From contig NZ_CP010431.2 in the NCBI RefSeq assembly GCF_000814845.2, positions 3,286,001 through 3,350,000 of the forward strand: a DNA stretch of 64,000 bases. Direction: 5' to 3'. The position numbers were made by a program, and so were the translations under genes. This stretch comes from Pandoraea sputorum. GTDB taxonomy: Bacteria; Pseudomonadota; Gammaproteobacteria; Burkholderiales; Burkholderiaceae. Of this stretch, positions 25,301 through 34,943 are shown in pieces (within the stretch, counting starts at the first letter, position 1; every line of letters starts with the position of its first letter). The notes below the pieces were generated by a model. That model was not told where the DNA came from. It did not search any database and saw only the letters and a program-made list of their open reading frames with translations.

Positions 25301-25327
25301 CAACGCAAATGATTCCCATTTGCGTTG
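25301..25327 (-). promoter_or_regulatory. Fur-box-like palindrome upstream of the iron-binding protein gene
   Basis: CAACGCAAATG-ATTCC-CATTTGCGTTG is a perfect 11-bp inverted repeat with a 5-base centre. Its core GCAAATGATTCCCATTTGC resembles Fur boxes (AATGATnnnCATT pattern). It sits between the divergent iron-binding protein and patatin genes. Confidence 0.75.
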
Positions 25328-25494
25328 ATTCATATGTTCACTATCGGGAACGGGAAAATCGCAGGCGGGAGGAAAGATGCCGAACGGCGAAGAGACGAGA
25401 AACGATGTCACTGGGCGGGACTTGACCGACCACGCGGGTAACGGCAGATAAGACGGGGCACTTCGCCAAAGGTTCCGCGTCAGGTCACCTTCCA

Positions 25495-26757
25495 TTGATG
25501 ACACCCTCGAAAAGTGAACCGATCGGTGTCTTCGACGCTCCAATCGCCGTAAAATTGCGCGTCGACGCACCCGCCACCCCATCACAACGATTCAAGGTGC
25601 CGCGCGCGTCTGTCCTGCCCTGCCGGAGTTTCCCCTTGTTGTCGTTGATTTCTATTTCGCGTCGCGCTGTGAAGTCCACAGCTGCCGATGCCCTCGTTGT
25701 GTCTGCCTCTGCCCCTGCTGCCCACCAGGCCAGCGGCACACGTCCGTCAGGTGCCGCACGAACCGCGCGCACCTCGTTCACCGCGCTCGCCGTGGCTGCC
25801 CTGATTGCCGGGTGTGCCAGTGCGCCGCCGACGGTTTTACAAGGCACGTCCTCTTCGGCACCACCGACCACGACGGTCCCGCCGGTCGCCCAGACGCCGA
25901 CGACACCCACCACGCCCGTCGCCCCACCCAAGGTCATCCGTCCGCTGAAGATCGGTCTGGCCCTCGGTGGCGGTGCCGCACGCGGCTTCGCCCACGTCGG
26001 CGTCATCAAAGCGCTCGAAGCCCGCGGGATCCATGCTGACATCGTGGTCGGCACCAGTGCCGGGAGCGTCGTGGGGGCGATGTACGCCTCGGGCCTGAAC
26101 GGCTTCCAGCTGAACCGTCTGGCTTCGACGATGGACGAGGCCTCGATCAGCGACTGGACGATGCCGTTCCGCTCGCGTGGCATGCTGCGCGGCGAGGCGC
26201 TCCAGTCGTACGTCAACAAAGTGCTCAAGGACCGCACGATCGAGCAGATGCCTCGTCAGTTGGGCATCGTTGCCACCGATTTGCAGAGCGGCGCACCGAT
26301 TCTGTTCCGTCGCGGCAATACCGGGCAGGCCGTGCGAGCATCGAGCAGCGTACCGGGCGTGTTCGAGCCGGTGCATATCGGCAATCGAGATTACGTGGAC
26401 GGCGGCCTGGTCGCACCGGTACCGGCGGAGTATGCGCGTCAGATGGGGGCGGACTTTGTCATTGCCGTCGACATCTCTGCCAATCCGACGGCGCAGGCCA
26501 CGCAAGGTCAGTTCGACATCCTGATGCAGACGTTCACGATCATGGGTCAGTCGATCAAGCAGTACGAGTTGGAGAAGAACGCGGACGTCGTGATTCGTCC
26601 GTCGCTGGCGAAGATGGGTGCCTCGGACTTCCAGGGACGCAACCGTGCGATTCTGGCGGGCGAGGAAGCCGTCGCCAAGATGTGGCCGGAGATCCAGCGC
26701 AAACTGGCCGATGCACAGTCGGAAGCGCCTAAAGGTATGCCGCAAGCCTCACGCTAA
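25495..26757 (+). CDS. Patatin-like phospholipase, probable lipoprotein (RssA-like)
   Basis: A serine acyl hydrolase. Seen: oxyanion loop LALGGGAARGFAHVG, nucleophile elbow GTSAGS, and the Asp motif YVDGG that completes the Ser-Asp dyad. A lipobox (ALIAGC, Cys at residue 107 of the longest frame) preceded by a hydrophobic stretch indicates a lipoprotein, so translation probably starts well inside the frame, perhaps at a GTG near 25698; no ribosome site decides this. The substrate is presumably a phospholipid or acyl ester. It is divergent from the iron-binding protein gene. Confidence 0.85.
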   Translation: MMTPSKSEPIGVFDAPIAVKLRVDAPATPSQRFKVPRASVLPCRSFPLLSLISISRRAVKSTAADALVVSASAPAAHQASGTRPSGAARTARTSFTALAVAALIAGCASAPPTVLQGTSSSAPPTTTVPPVAQTPTTPTTPVAPPKVIRPLKIGLALGGGAARGFAHVGVIKALEARGIHADIVVGTSAGSVVGAMYASGLNGFQLNRLASTMDEASISDWTMPFRSRGMLRGEALQSYVNKVLKDRTIEQMPRQLGIVATDLQSGAPILFRRGNTGQAVRASSSVPGVFEPVHIGNRDYVDGGLVAPVPAEYARQMGADFVIAVDISANPTAQATQGQFDILMQTFTIMGQSIKQYELEKNADVVIRPSLAKMGASDFQGRNRAILAGEEAVAKMWPEIQRKLADAQSEAPKGMPQASR

Positions 26758-26781
26758 GCCAGTGCGCCGCTCGGATGAAAC

Positions 26782-26812
26782 AAAAATGCCGCCCAATGGG
26801 CGGCATTTTTTT
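26782..26812. terminator. Bidirectional intrinsic terminator
   Basis: AAAAATGCCGCCC-AAT-GGGCGGCATTTTTTT forms a perfect stem between the convergent patatin and NlpC/P60 genes and carries A/T runs on both sides. Confidence 0.92.
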
Positions 26813-26849
26813 CTGCATCGAACCCCGCACGGTTCGCGGGGATGACGAC

Positions 26850-27542
26850 TTACATCGGGTGGTCGTTCTTGAAGAGCTGCTCAACGCGCGTGAGTTCGGC
26901 GCTGGCCTTGAGCGTCTCGACACGGCGAGCGCCGTTGTAGCGGGCCGACCAGTACGATTCGCGCAGGTCTTCCACGCGGATCTTGCCGCCCGTTGCCGGA
27001 GCGTGCACGAACTTGTCGCCGCCAATATAGATACCGACGTGGGAGAAGCTGCGACGCATGGTGTTGAAGAACACCAGATCGCCCGGCTTCAGATCGGTCT
27101 TGGCAATGCGCTCGCCGACCTGGCTCATTTCTTCCGAGCGACGCGGCAACATGAAGTTGAGCGTGTCCTGGAACACGTAGCGCACAAAACCGCTGCAATC
27201 AAGACCGCTGTCCGGCGTGTTGCCACCGTACTTGTAACGAACACCGATGTAATTCAGCGCGCCAAGTACGACGTCCGACGCCTTGTCCGTCACATTCGAC
27301 AGCAGCTTCTGCGCACGTTGCACACGCGACTCTTCGACAACCGGCTGAGCGGCGTCGGTGGTGACGTTTGCAGTGTTCGGGGAAGCGTTGCTGGCTTGAA
27401 TGGCCGCTGCGGCAGCGCGGGCTGCAGCGCTCGGGCCATTGTTGTAGTCGTCAGCCTTCGCCGTCAACGAGGCGGTGACGAGGCCAGCGGCAGTGAACGC
27501 GAGAAGGAGTGTCTTGCGGATGCGCGTAGGTTTCGTCTGCAT
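26850..27542 (-). CDS. NlpC/P60 family peptidoglycan endopeptidase
   Basis: A 230-aa exported cell-wall hydrolase. A signal peptide (LLLAFTAAGLVTASLTAKA-DD) and an Ala/Asn-rich linker precede the NlpC/P60 domain: catalytic Cys in DSGLDCSGFVRYVFQ, His in FSHVGIYIG, and FVHAPATGG. The start at 27542 gives a normal signal peptide; the open frame extends to 27704 without one. It likely cleaves D-Glu-meso-Dap bonds in stem peptides. Upstream lies a 320-base AT-richer region with repeats. Confidence 0.9.
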   Translation of the reverse strand: MQTKPTRIRKTLLLAFTAAGLVTASLTAKADDYNNGPSAAARAAAAAIQASNASPNTANVTTDAAQPVVEESRVQRAQKLLSNVTDKASDVVLGALNYIGVRYKYGGNTPDSGLDCSGFVRYVFQDTLNFMLPRRSEEMSQVGERIAKTDLKPGDLVFFNTMRRSFSHVGIYIGGDKFVHAPATGGKIRVEDLRESYWSARYNGARRVETLKASAELTRVEQLFKNDHPM

Positions 27543-27864
27543 TGGTCGCCGGGTTGGATGAGTCGGATGGCCGATGAGTAGCTCGTCAGTTGCAACAGGA
27601 TGCCGCAGTGTTGATAACCTTCGAGTCACGCCCGGCTGACCCACCGCCGAACTTGTTGTATGAACCGACCTCTGACAAGGCCGGTTAACTCGTTGAATAA
27701 TCAACTTAATTGGTACGCGATAGTAATGTGAACGTCACATGATGTCAAAAGGTAATAGAAAAAAACAATCAGCGCAATCAGGAAATTTTCATTAACAATC
27801 AATCGTTTGCGATTTAGCCGACGTTCTGCGACGTTATGTGACGTTTCACGCCTATGTCACGGAC
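27543..27864. other. Non-coding region between NlpC/P60 and yejF
   Basis: No gene. It is AT-rich at 27700-27815 and should contain the NlpC/P60 promoter. A 13-base palindrome TGTGAACGTCACA lies at 27727-27739, and three GACGTT copies spaced exactly 10 bases lie at 27820-27845. Confidence 0.5.
27820..27845. repeat. Three GACGTT direct repeats with 10-base period
   Basis: GACGTT occurs at 27820, 27830 and 27840, separated by CTGC and ATGT. A one-turn spacing is typical of binding sites for winged-helix response regulators; it is about 280 bases upstream of the NlpC/P60 start. Confidence 0.6.
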
Positions 27865-29460
27865 CTACAGCATGGCCGCTGCGACCAGCTCACGGGTGTA
27901 GGCGTTCTGCGGATCAAAAAATACCGATTCCGTATCGCCCTGCTCCACCAGATGCCCGTCCTTGAACACCAGAACCCGGTGCGCCATCGCCCGCATGACC
28001 GCCAGATCGTGGCTGATGAAGAGGTAACTCAAGTTGTACTTGATCTGCAATTGGGCCAGCAGATGGAGCACCTGCTGCTGAATCGACACGTCGAGCGCAC
28101 TCGTCGGCTCGTCCAGCACGAGAATTTGCGGATCGACGATGAGCGCCCGGGCAATGGCAATCCGTTGCCGTTGCCCTCCGGAAAACTCATGTGGGTAGCG
28201 CGACATGGCGCGCGCGTCGATGCCGACTTCGCGCAGCGTTTCCGCCACCTTGGTCCGCCGCTCGTCCTCGCTCATCTGCGGGCGATGCAGCGCCAACCCC
28301 TCGCCTACGATTTCCTCGATCGTCATTCGCGGCGACAACGAGCCGAACGGATCCTGAAACACGATCTGCATGCGTGAGCGCAGGGTGCGCTGTTTCGTGC
28401 CGCGGTATGACGCCAGCGGCTCGCCCTGGAACTCGATCTGCCCCGCGCTCGTGTGCTGAAGACCGAGCATGGCCATCGCCAACGTCGTCTTGCCCGAACC
28501 CGACTCACCGACCACCCCGAGCGTTTCACCCTGACGCAGCGACAGATCGACCGGATGCACCGCCCGGAAGCGACCGCGCTGGAACCAGCCGCGCACGCCC
28601 GGCTGCGCAGTCGCATAGTCCACGGTCACGCCCCGTCCTTCAAGCAACACCGGCGCAATCGGCAGCACCGGATGAATCTCCCGCTGCGGACGGCTGTCGA
28701 TGAGCTTGCGCGTGTACGGATGCTGCGGATTCGTGAACAGCGTCTCGGTGTCGGCACACTCGACCAGCACGCCCTTTTCCATCACCGCCACGCGCTGTGC
28801 GAAGCGGCGCACCAGATTCAGATCGTGGGTGATGAGCAGCACCGCCATACCGCGCTTTTCGGCAGCGTCGCGCTGCAACTCCAGCAGCAATTCGATGATC
28901 TGCGCTCGGATGGTGACGTCGAGCGCTGTGGTCGGCTCGTCTGCGAGCAACAGCTTGGGACGGCAGGCAAGCGCCATGGCAATCATGGCGCGCTGACGCT
29001 GACCGCCCGACAGCTCATGCGGGAAATGGGACACGCGACGTTCCGGCTCGGGAATGCCCGTGCGGCGCAGCAGTTCGATGGCGCGCGACCTTGCGTCCCT
29101 CTTGGAAAGCCCTTCGTGCAGCTCCAGCGCCTCGGCAATCTGTTCACCGATCGGATAGAGCGGATTGAGCGCCGTCATCGGCTCCTGGAAGATCATGGCG
29201 ACGTCGTTGCCGCGCAGCCCACGCATTTCGCGCTCGCTCACCGAGGCGAGGTCCACGCCGTCGAGCAGAATTCGGCCCTGAATCTGCGCGTCCTGCAACA
29301 GCCGCAGAATGGCAAGCGCCGTCACGCTCTTGCCTGAACCCGATTCGCCCACGAGCGCGACCCGCTCGCCGCGCTCGATGGCAAGGCTCACATCCTTCAC
29401 GGCCTCGGCGTCGCCGAAGCGCACCGAGAGGTTTTCGATACTGAGGAGCGGCGCGTTCAC
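27865..29460 (-). CDS. yejF: Peptide ABC transporter, duplicated ATPase YejF
   Basis: A 531-aa protein with two fused ABC domains that powers an oligopeptide (microcin C-type) importer. Domain 1: [36 protein letters not shown]. Domain 2: [36 protein letters not shown]. The GTG start at 29460 overlaps the yejE stop (GTGA); the frame upstream to 29592 lies wholly within yejE. It is the last gene of yejABEF. Confidence 0.93.
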   Translation of the reverse strand: MNAPLLSIENLSVRFGDAEAVKDVSLAIERGERVALVGESGSGKSVTALAILRLLQDAQIQGRILLDGVDLASVSEREMRGLRGNDVAMIFQEPMTALNPLYPIGEQIAEALELHEGLSKRDARSRAIELLRRTGIPEPERRVSHFPHELSGGQRQRAMIAMALACRPKLLLADEPTTALDVTIRAQIIELLLELQRDAAEKRGMAVLLITHDLNLVRRFAQRVAVMEKGVLVECADTETLFTNPQHPYTRKLIDSRPQREIHPVLPIAPVLLEGRGVTVDYATAQPGVRGWFQRGRFRAVHPVDLSLRQGETLGVVGESGSGKTTLAMAMLGLQHTSAGQIEFQGEPLASYRGTKQRTLRSRMQIVFQDPFGSLSPRMTIEEIVGEGLALHRPQMSEDERRTKVAETLREVGIDARAMSRYPHEFSGGQRQRIAIARALIVDPQILVLDEPTSALDVSIQQQVLHLLAQLQIKYNLSYLFISHDLAVMRAMAHRVLVFKDGHLVEQGDTESVFFDPQNAYTRELVAAAML

Positions 29461-30551
29461 ATCGCCCCCCCGGCCGCGGCCTGCTTGTCCGCGACACGCG
29501 TGTCGAGCGCATTGCGCAAGGCGTCTCCCATAAACGTGAGCAGCAACAATGTGAGCACGAGCACGACGAACGTCGCCAGCGAAATCCACCACGCGTCGAG
29601 GTTCGCCTTGCCCTGATTGAGCAGCTCGCCAAGGCTCGGTGTCGGCGGTGGCACGCCAAGCCCGAGGAAGTCGAGACTGGTGAGCGCCAGAATCGCCCCG
29701 CTCATGCGAAACGGTAGGAACGTGATCACCGGCGTCATGCTGTTGGGCAATACGTGACGACGGATGATCTGCCAGTTCGACAGCCCCATCGCCCTTGCCG
29801 CGCGCACGTAATCCAACTGACGGTTACGCAGGAATTCGGCCCGCACGTAATCGGACAGACCGATCCAGCCGAACAGCGACAGCAGCACGAACAACAGCCA
29901 CAAATGCGGCTCGAAGATCGACGCGAAGATGATGAGCAGATACAGCTCCGGCAACGATCCCCAGATTTCGATCAGCCGCTGCAACGTGAGGTCGATGCGG
30001 CCGCCGTAAAAGCCCTGCACCGCACCGGCGAGCATGCCAAGCAGCGTGCCCGAGACCGTGAGCGCTAGCGCGAAGATCACCGACAGCCGGAAGCCGTATA
30101 GCAGCCGCGCGAAGACGTCGCGGCCACGGTCGTCCGTGCCGAGCCAGTTTTCGGACGACGGCGGCGCCGGGTTCGGCACCTTCGCAAAATAGTTGATGGT
30201 GTCGTAGCTATAGCGCACCGGCGGATAGATCGCGAAGTTATCGCCCGCGCGAATGCGGTCCTCGATGAACGGATCGAGATAGTCCGTCGGCGTCGGGAAG
30301 TCACCGCCGAAGGTCGCTTCGGGATACGTCTTCACCAGCGGGAAGTACCACTGCCCCTCATAGCGCACGACCCACGGTTTGTCGTTGGCGATGACTTCGG
30401 CAAACAGGCTGATGCCGAACAGCACGACGAAGGCGACGAGGCTCCAGTAACCGAGCCGGTGGCTGCGAAAGCGCCGCCAGACACGCCAGCGCGGCGAGCG
30501 CGATGCGGCATAGGACGTCGGGCGTTGCGATGGCGTGGCGGATGGGGTCAC
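29457..30551 (-). CDS. yejE: Peptide ABC transporter permease YejE
   Basis: A 364-aa permease: cytoplasmic N-tail, first membrane segment near LGYWSLVAFVVLFGISLF, a large periplasmic domain with DPFIEDRIRAGDNFAIYPPVRYSY typical of YejE, then five more segments and the coupling motif RAARAMGLSNWQIIRRHVLPN. One base separates it from yejB, and its stop overlaps the yejF start, so expression is coupled. Confidence 0.93.
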   Translation of the reverse strand: MTPSATPSQRPTSYAASRSPRWRVWRRFRSHRLGYWSLVAFVVLFGISLFAEVIANDKPWVVRYEGQWYFPLVKTYPEATFGGDFPTPTDYLDPFIEDRIRAGDNFAIYPPVRYSYDTINYFAKVPNPAPPSSENWLGTDDRGRDVFARLLYGFRLSVIFALALTVSGTLLGMLAGAVQGFYGGRIDLTLQRLIEIWGSLPELYLLIIFASIFEPHLWLLFVLLSLFGWIGLSDYVRAEFLRNRQLDYVRAARAMGLSNWQIIRRHVLPNSMTPVITFLPFRMSGAILALTSLDFLGLGVPPPTPSLGELLNQGKANLDAWWISLATFVVLVLTLLLLTFMGDALRNALDTRVADKQAAAGGAM

Positions 30552-30552
30552 G

Positions 30553-31608
30553 TCAGTGCTCCACTCGATCGAATTGAATACGCGGATCGACCAGCACGTA
30601 GCAGAGGTCGGAGATGAGCTTGGTCACCAGCCCGATGAGCGTGAACAAATACAGCGAACCGAGCACGACCGGATAATCGCGGCGCTGTACCGATTCGTAT
30701 GACAGACGGCCGAGCCCGTCGAGCGAGAACAATGTCTCGATCAGCAAACTACCCGCGAAGAACGCACCGATGAACGCCGCCGGGAAGCCGGTGATGAGCG
30801 GAATCAACGCATTGCGGAACACGTGCTTGAACAGCACCTTGCGCTCGGACAATCCTTTGGCACGCGCCGTCAGCACGTACTGACGGCGGATTTCGTCGAG
30901 GAATGCGTTTTTCGTCAGCATGGTGATGACGGCAAAGCTACCGACCACGGACGCCGTCACCGGCAACGTGATGTGCCACAGATAGTCTGTGATCTTCGCG
31001 GGCCACGACAGATCGCTCCAGTTGTCCGAGACGAGCTCACGCAACGGGAACAATTGCCAGAACGTGCCGCCGCCAAACAACACCAGCAGTAACACGCCGA
31101 GCACGAAGCCGGGAATGGCGTAGCCCACCAGCACCACGAGACTCGTGAGTGTGTCGAAGCGAGACCCGTTGCGCACCGCCTTGGCGATACCCAACGGCAC
31201 CGATATCAGGTAAGTGAGGAAGAACGTCCATAGTCCCAGTGAAATCGACACCGGCAGCTTCGAGACGATCAGCGACCACACGCTCTGATGATGGAAATAG
31301 CTCTGCCCGAGATCGAAGCGCGCGAAGCGTTTGAGCATGAGCCAGTAGCGCTCCATCGGCGTTTTATCGAAGCCGTAGAGTGCCTTGATCTGGGCCAGTT
31401 GCTGGGCATCGATGCCACGACGTCCGCGATAGTCGCTGCCCCCTCCACCACCACTGGCCTCGCCGCCACCGCCACGCCCCTTGAGTTCGAGCATCACCTG
31501 CTCGACGGGGCCGCCAGGCACGAACTGAATCACTGCGAAAGTCAGCGTAATCACGCCGAGCAACGTCGGAATCATGATCAGCAGTCGTTTGAGAATGTAG
31601 GACCACAT
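30553..31608 (-). CDS. yejB: Peptide ABC transporter permease YejB
   Basis: A 351-aa permease starting MWSYILKRLLIMIPTLLGVITLTF, the DppB-type first segment, followed by a Gly/Arg-rich periplasmic loop (GRGGGGEASGGGGGSDYRGR) that YejB proteins share in shorter form. The EAA-like loop reads TARAKGLSERKVLFKHVFRNAL. Two bases separate it from yejA. Confidence 0.93.
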   Translation of the reverse strand: MWSYILKRLLIMIPTLLGVITLTFAVIQFVPGGPVEQVMLELKGRGGGGEASGGGGGSDYRGRRGIDAQQLAQIKALYGFDKTPMERYWLMLKRFARFDLGQSYFHHQSVWSLIVSKLPVSISLGLWTFFLTYLISVPLGIAKAVRNGSRFDTLTSLVVLVGYAIPGFVLGVLLLVLFGGGTFWQLFPLRELVSDNWSDLSWPAKITDYLWHITLPVTASVVGSFAVITMLTKNAFLDEIRRQYVLTARAKGLSERKVLFKHVFRNALIPLITGFPAAFIGAFFAGSLLIETLFSLDGLGRLSYESVQRRDYPVVLGSLYLFTLIGLVTKLISDLCYVLVDPRIQFDRVEH

Positions 31609-31610
31609 GA

Positions 31611-33692
31611 TTAACGGGTCACTCCTTTCGTAGCTGCTGAAGCTGCTGAAGCTGCTGAATCTGCTGAAGTTGCCGGGGCAGACGCGCCTTGCGGTTCACC
31701 CTTCGCCGCGTTCGCACCGCCATCCCACCACATCGAGACGAGCCAGCCTTCAGCGGTGAAGTACAACGGCAACTTTTCCGGAAATTGCAGATTGCGTTTG
31801 TACGCCATGCGATGCGTCGACGAGAACCAGTGCGGCACGATGTAATACCCGTGCATCAGCACCCGGTCGAGCGCCCGTGCAGCGGCGACGAGATCGTCGT
31901 AGGTGTGCGCGCGCACGAGGCTGGCAAGCAGCGAATCGACCGCCGGATCCTTCAGGCCGATCACGTTGTCCGACCCATCCACGTTCGCCGATTGGCTGCC
32001 GAAACGGTCAAGTAGCTCCGTGCCGGGAATCTGCGAATCGGGATAGCGCAGTGAGATCATGTCGAAGTCGAACGTCTCGATGCGCTTTTGATAGAGCGCG
32101 AAATCGCTTTGGCGGAAATTGAGTGTGATGCCGAGCTTCGCGAGATTGCGGGCGTACGCCGAGGCTACCGGCCCCATCGCCCCGCCATCGTCGAGAAATT
32201 CGAAGACGAATGGCTCGCCCTTCGCGTTACGCAGCGCGCCGTCGCGATACGTCCAGCCCGCCTGCGCCAGCAGTTCACGTGCCTCGCGCAGGTTGTCGCG
32301 CAGGCTCGCGGGAGGCGTGGTCGTCGGTTGCACGACCATCGGCCCGAACACCGCCGGGTCGAGCTTCTTGCGCAGCGGTTCGAGCAGCTTCAACTCCGCC
32401 TCGCTCGGCATGCCGCGCGCGGCGAGGTCGCTGTTCGTGAAGTAGCTGTAGATGCGCTGATACTGGTTGTAGAACAGTTGACGGTTTAGCCACTGATAGT
32501 CGAGCGCGAGATCGAGTGCCTTACGTACTCTCACATCTTTGAACAAGTCGCGACGGGTGTTCACAATGAAGCCCTGCATGCCCGCCGCGTTGTGGTGCGA
32601 GAACTCGCGCTTGACCAGCTCGCCGTCCTTGAAGCGTTTGCCGACGTAACTGCGCACCCAGCTCCGGGCACGGTATTCGGTGATTGCGTCGAACTCGCCC
32701 GCCTTGAAACCTTCGAGCCGCACGATGTCGTCGGAGTACAGCTTGTAGACGATGCGCTCGAAGTTGTAGGTGCCACGCCGCACCGGCAGGTCGTTGCCCC
32801 AGTACTTCGGATCGCGCCGGAAAGTGATGCGACGCCCGCCGTCGTACGATTCGATCAGATAAGGACCACTCGCCACCGGACGCTCGAAGGTCAGCGCGTC
32901 GAACGCCTTCTTCTTACCGTCCGCCCCCACACTCCACTTGGGCGAGAAGACCGGCACCGACGCTACGAGCAGGGGCAGATCGGGGCTCACACGCTTGAAG
33001 TCGAACCGCACACGACGGTTGTCGAGCACGCTCACACCCTTCACGTCGGCCAGCATCACCTTGAAGCCGGGTGCCGACTGCGGGCTCATCAGCGTATCGA
33101 AGGAATACTTGACGTCCTGCGCCGTGACCGGGTCGCCATTGTTAAAGCGCGCCGCCGGGTTGAGGTGGAACGTGACGGAGGCGCCGTCGGGCGCGACGGC
33201 GATGTCGTCGGCGAGCAGACCGTAGACGGTCGCGGGCTCGTCGGCGCTGCCGATGCCGAGCGTCTCGAACATGAGACCGGACACGCCCGGCGCGGATGTG
33301 CCTCGCAACGTGAACGGATTGAATTTATCGAAGCTGGTGCGGCGATCAGGGTTCGCGAGTGTCAACGTGCCGCCGCGCGGCGCATCGGGATTGACGTAAT
33401 CGAAGTGCGTGAACCCCTGCGGATACTTCGGCTCGCCGTACTGGGCGATGGCATATTTCGCGTGCGCCGGGGACGTTGCCAGCAGTCCGGCAGCCAGTGC
33501 CGCCGCGACAGGCGCAATGCGCGAGACCGTGAGCACCCGGGAAATGCGCCGGAAGCCAAAGCGTACGGCGCGAACGGAAGATACGGCTAGATCGGCGCGC
33601 GGCGTCGGGAGAAGCGATGACGCCATAGAGGTCACGAAACTGCGGAGCGACCCCCCGGTCGTGTGTGGATGCCGTGTTGTGCGCGCGTTCAT
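31611..33692 (-). CDS. yejA: Peptide ABC transporter substrate-binding protein YejA
   Basis: A 693-aa periplasmic SBP_bac_5 family protein, first gene of yejABEF. The mature start AKYAIAQYGEPKYPQGFTHF and the motif TLTLANPDRRTSFDKFNPFTL are YejA-specific. The ATG at 33692 follows AGGAG at four bases and gives an unusually long (~78-residue) leader before a hydrophobic signal (APVAAALAAGLLATSPAHA); the inner ATG at 33626 has no site. The C-terminal tail is a low-complexity SADSAASAASAAT stretch made by a short GCTGCTGAA-like repeat (about 31630-31675). Likely substrates are peptides of several residues. Confidence 0.9.
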   Translation of the reverse strand: MNARTTRHPHTTGGSLRSFVTSMASSLLPTPRADLAVSSVRAVRFGFRRISRVLTVSRIAPVAAALAAGLLATSPAHAKYAIAQYGEPKYPQGFTHFDYVNPDAPRGGTLTLANPDRRTSFDKFNPFTLRGTSAPGVSGLMFETLGIGSADEPATVYGLLADDIAVAPDGASVTFHLNPAARFNNGDPVTAQDVKYSFDTLMSPQSAPGFKVMLADVKGVSVLDNRRVRFDFKRVSPDLPLLVASVPVFSPKWSVGADGKKKAFDALTFERPVASGPYLIESYDGGRRITFRRDPKYWGNDLPVRRGTYNFERIVYKLYSDDIVRLEGFKAGEFDAITEYRARSWVRSYVGKRFKDGELVKREFSHHNAAGMQGFIVNTRRDLFKDVRVRKALDLALDYQWLNRQLFYNQYQRIYSYFTNSDLAARGMPSEAELKLLEPLRKKLDPAVFGPMVVQPTTTPPASLRDNLREARELLAQAGWTYRDGALRNAKGEPFVFEFLDDGGAMGPVASAYARNLAKLGITLNFRQSDFALYQKRIETFDFDMISLRYPDSQIPGTELLDRFGSQSANVDGSDNVIGLKDPAVDSLLASLVRAHTYDDLVAAARALDRVLMHGYYIVPHWFSSTHRMAYKRNLQFPEKLPLYFTAEGWLVSMWWDGGANAAKGEPQGASAPATSADSAASAASAATKGVTR

Positions 33693-33929
33693 GCGTCTCC
33701 TGTGTTGGTCGGCCAGCGCCAGCCTGCCCCGGGGTCCGGACGCATCCAGCCCCACCCCTTCGATCCGCGCGAAACATCCCGTAACCACTGCCTCACGCAC
33801 ATTTCCCGCATGAGGCTTGGCGTCACGGCCGGACCGCGCGACAATTGTACCCAAAAGCCCGGCGTTCACCGCACTGAAAGACACAGGCGCGCCGGCCCGG
33901 TTCCCTCATTTCCGCCCTGGAGGCCGACG

Positions 33930-34826
33930 TTGAGTGCCACACGATCGCCCGTGCAGAACCCCAACCGTACCCTGCCTCGCTGGCTCGCCAAATTTTTCTT
34001 TCAGTGTGTGGAAGCGGCGCAACGCAGTATTGCCCGTCACTCACTGGTTGGCGACAAGCCCATTTTCGATAACGCCCAGTTCCCCTGGGTCGAAGCGATC
34101 GAGGCTCAGGCACCGGCCATCGCCCGCGAACTCGAAGCCGTACTCGCTACACCAGGACGTCTGCCCGCGTTCCACGAGATCTCTCCCGACGTCGCCACCA
34201 TCACGCAAGACCATCAGTGGCAAACGTTCGTCTTCCTCGGTTACGGTATGCGTGCCGAGCGCAACCTCGCCCGCTGCCCGGCGACTGCCGCGGCCCTCGA
34301 TGACATTCCGGGCCTTCGCACGGCGTTCTTTTCGATTCTGTCGCCGGGCAAGAAGATTCCTCTGCATCGCGGCCCGTATAACGGTGTACTGCGGTTGCAT
34401 CTGGCGTTGAAAGTGCCGCGCGAGCGTGAGAAGTGCTGGATCGAGGTCGATGGACAACGCTATGTGTGGCAAGCGGGTCGTGCAGTGATCTTCGACGACG
34501 CTTACGAGCATCAGGTGCACAACGACACCGACGAGACGCGTGTCGTGCTGTTCGTCGACTTCGAGCGCCCGTGCAAGGCGCCTGTCTCCTGGCTTAACAA
34601 GCTGCTGCTGTCGTTCGCCCCGCTCACACCCGAGTTGCAGCAGGCCAAGACCAATCACGAGAAGTGGGAGCGCGACTACTACGCGACGCCCGCGCCAGCG
34701 GCACCGACGTCGACATCGGCGGCCGTGTCGCAATCGGACGTGCCATCCGCCAACGCACCGACCCAGAGCGGCGCAGCGACGCACACGCATGTGGAAACCG
34801 TGGCCGACGAGCGCGCGCATGGTTGA
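33930..34826 (+). CDS. Aspartyl/asparaginyl beta-hydroxylase family protein, LpxO-like
   Basis: A 2-oxoglutarate/Fe(II) dioxygenase of 298 aa. The iron ligands are visible in IPLHRGPYNGVLRLHLAL and DDAYEHQVHNDTDETRVVLFVDF. LpxO relatives 2-hydroxylate lipid A acyl chains at the inner membrane; here the N-terminus (WLAKFFFQCVEAAQRSI) is only weakly hydrophobic. The start is TTG at 33930 with GGAGG six bases before. The C-terminal ~50 residues are a Thr/Ala/Pro/Ser-rich tail. Divergent from yejA. Lipid A as substrate is inferred from the family only. Confidence 0.82.
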   Translation: MSATRSPVQNPNRTLPRWLAKFFFQCVEAAQRSIARHSLVGDKPIFDNAQFPWVEAIEAQAPAIARELEAVLATPGRLPAFHEISPDVATITQDHQWQTFVFLGYGMRAERNLARCPATAAALDDIPGLRTAFFSILSPGKKIPLHRGPYNGVLRLHLALKVPREREKCWIEVDGQRYVWQAGRAVIFDDAYEHQVHNDTDETRVVLFVDFERPCKAPVSWLNKLLLSFAPLTPELQQAKTNHEKWERDYYATPAPAAPTSTSAAVSQSDVPSANAPTQSGAATHTHVETVADERAHG

Positions 34827-34857
34827 TCGCGTGCCTTAACGACACATCTGTCACCCA

Positions 34858-34895
34858 TAAAAAAACGCCAGCGAATCGTGTTCGCTGGCGTTTTT
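34858..34895 (+). terminator. Intrinsic terminator
   Basis: AAAAACGCCAGCGAA and TTCGCTGGCGTTTTT pair around a five-base loop (34861-34895). It ends the hydroxylase transcript and, with A-runs upstream, may also stop the converging MFS gene. Confidence 0.9.
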
Positions 34896-34943
34896 CATTG
34901 TGACGAATGGAACCGTCGATGCTACGTCGGCGTCACCTCAGCA

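Noticed and set aside
27727..27739. TGTGAACGTCACA palindrome as a CRP site
   Set aside because: The TGTGA/TCACA half sites are 3 bases apart rather than 6, so CRP would not fit.
31630..31675. Short GCTGCTGAA-like repeat near the yejA stop as a mobile or regulatory repeat
   Set aside because: It is in frame and encodes the Ser/Ala-rich C-terminal tail, so low-complexity coding sequence explains it.
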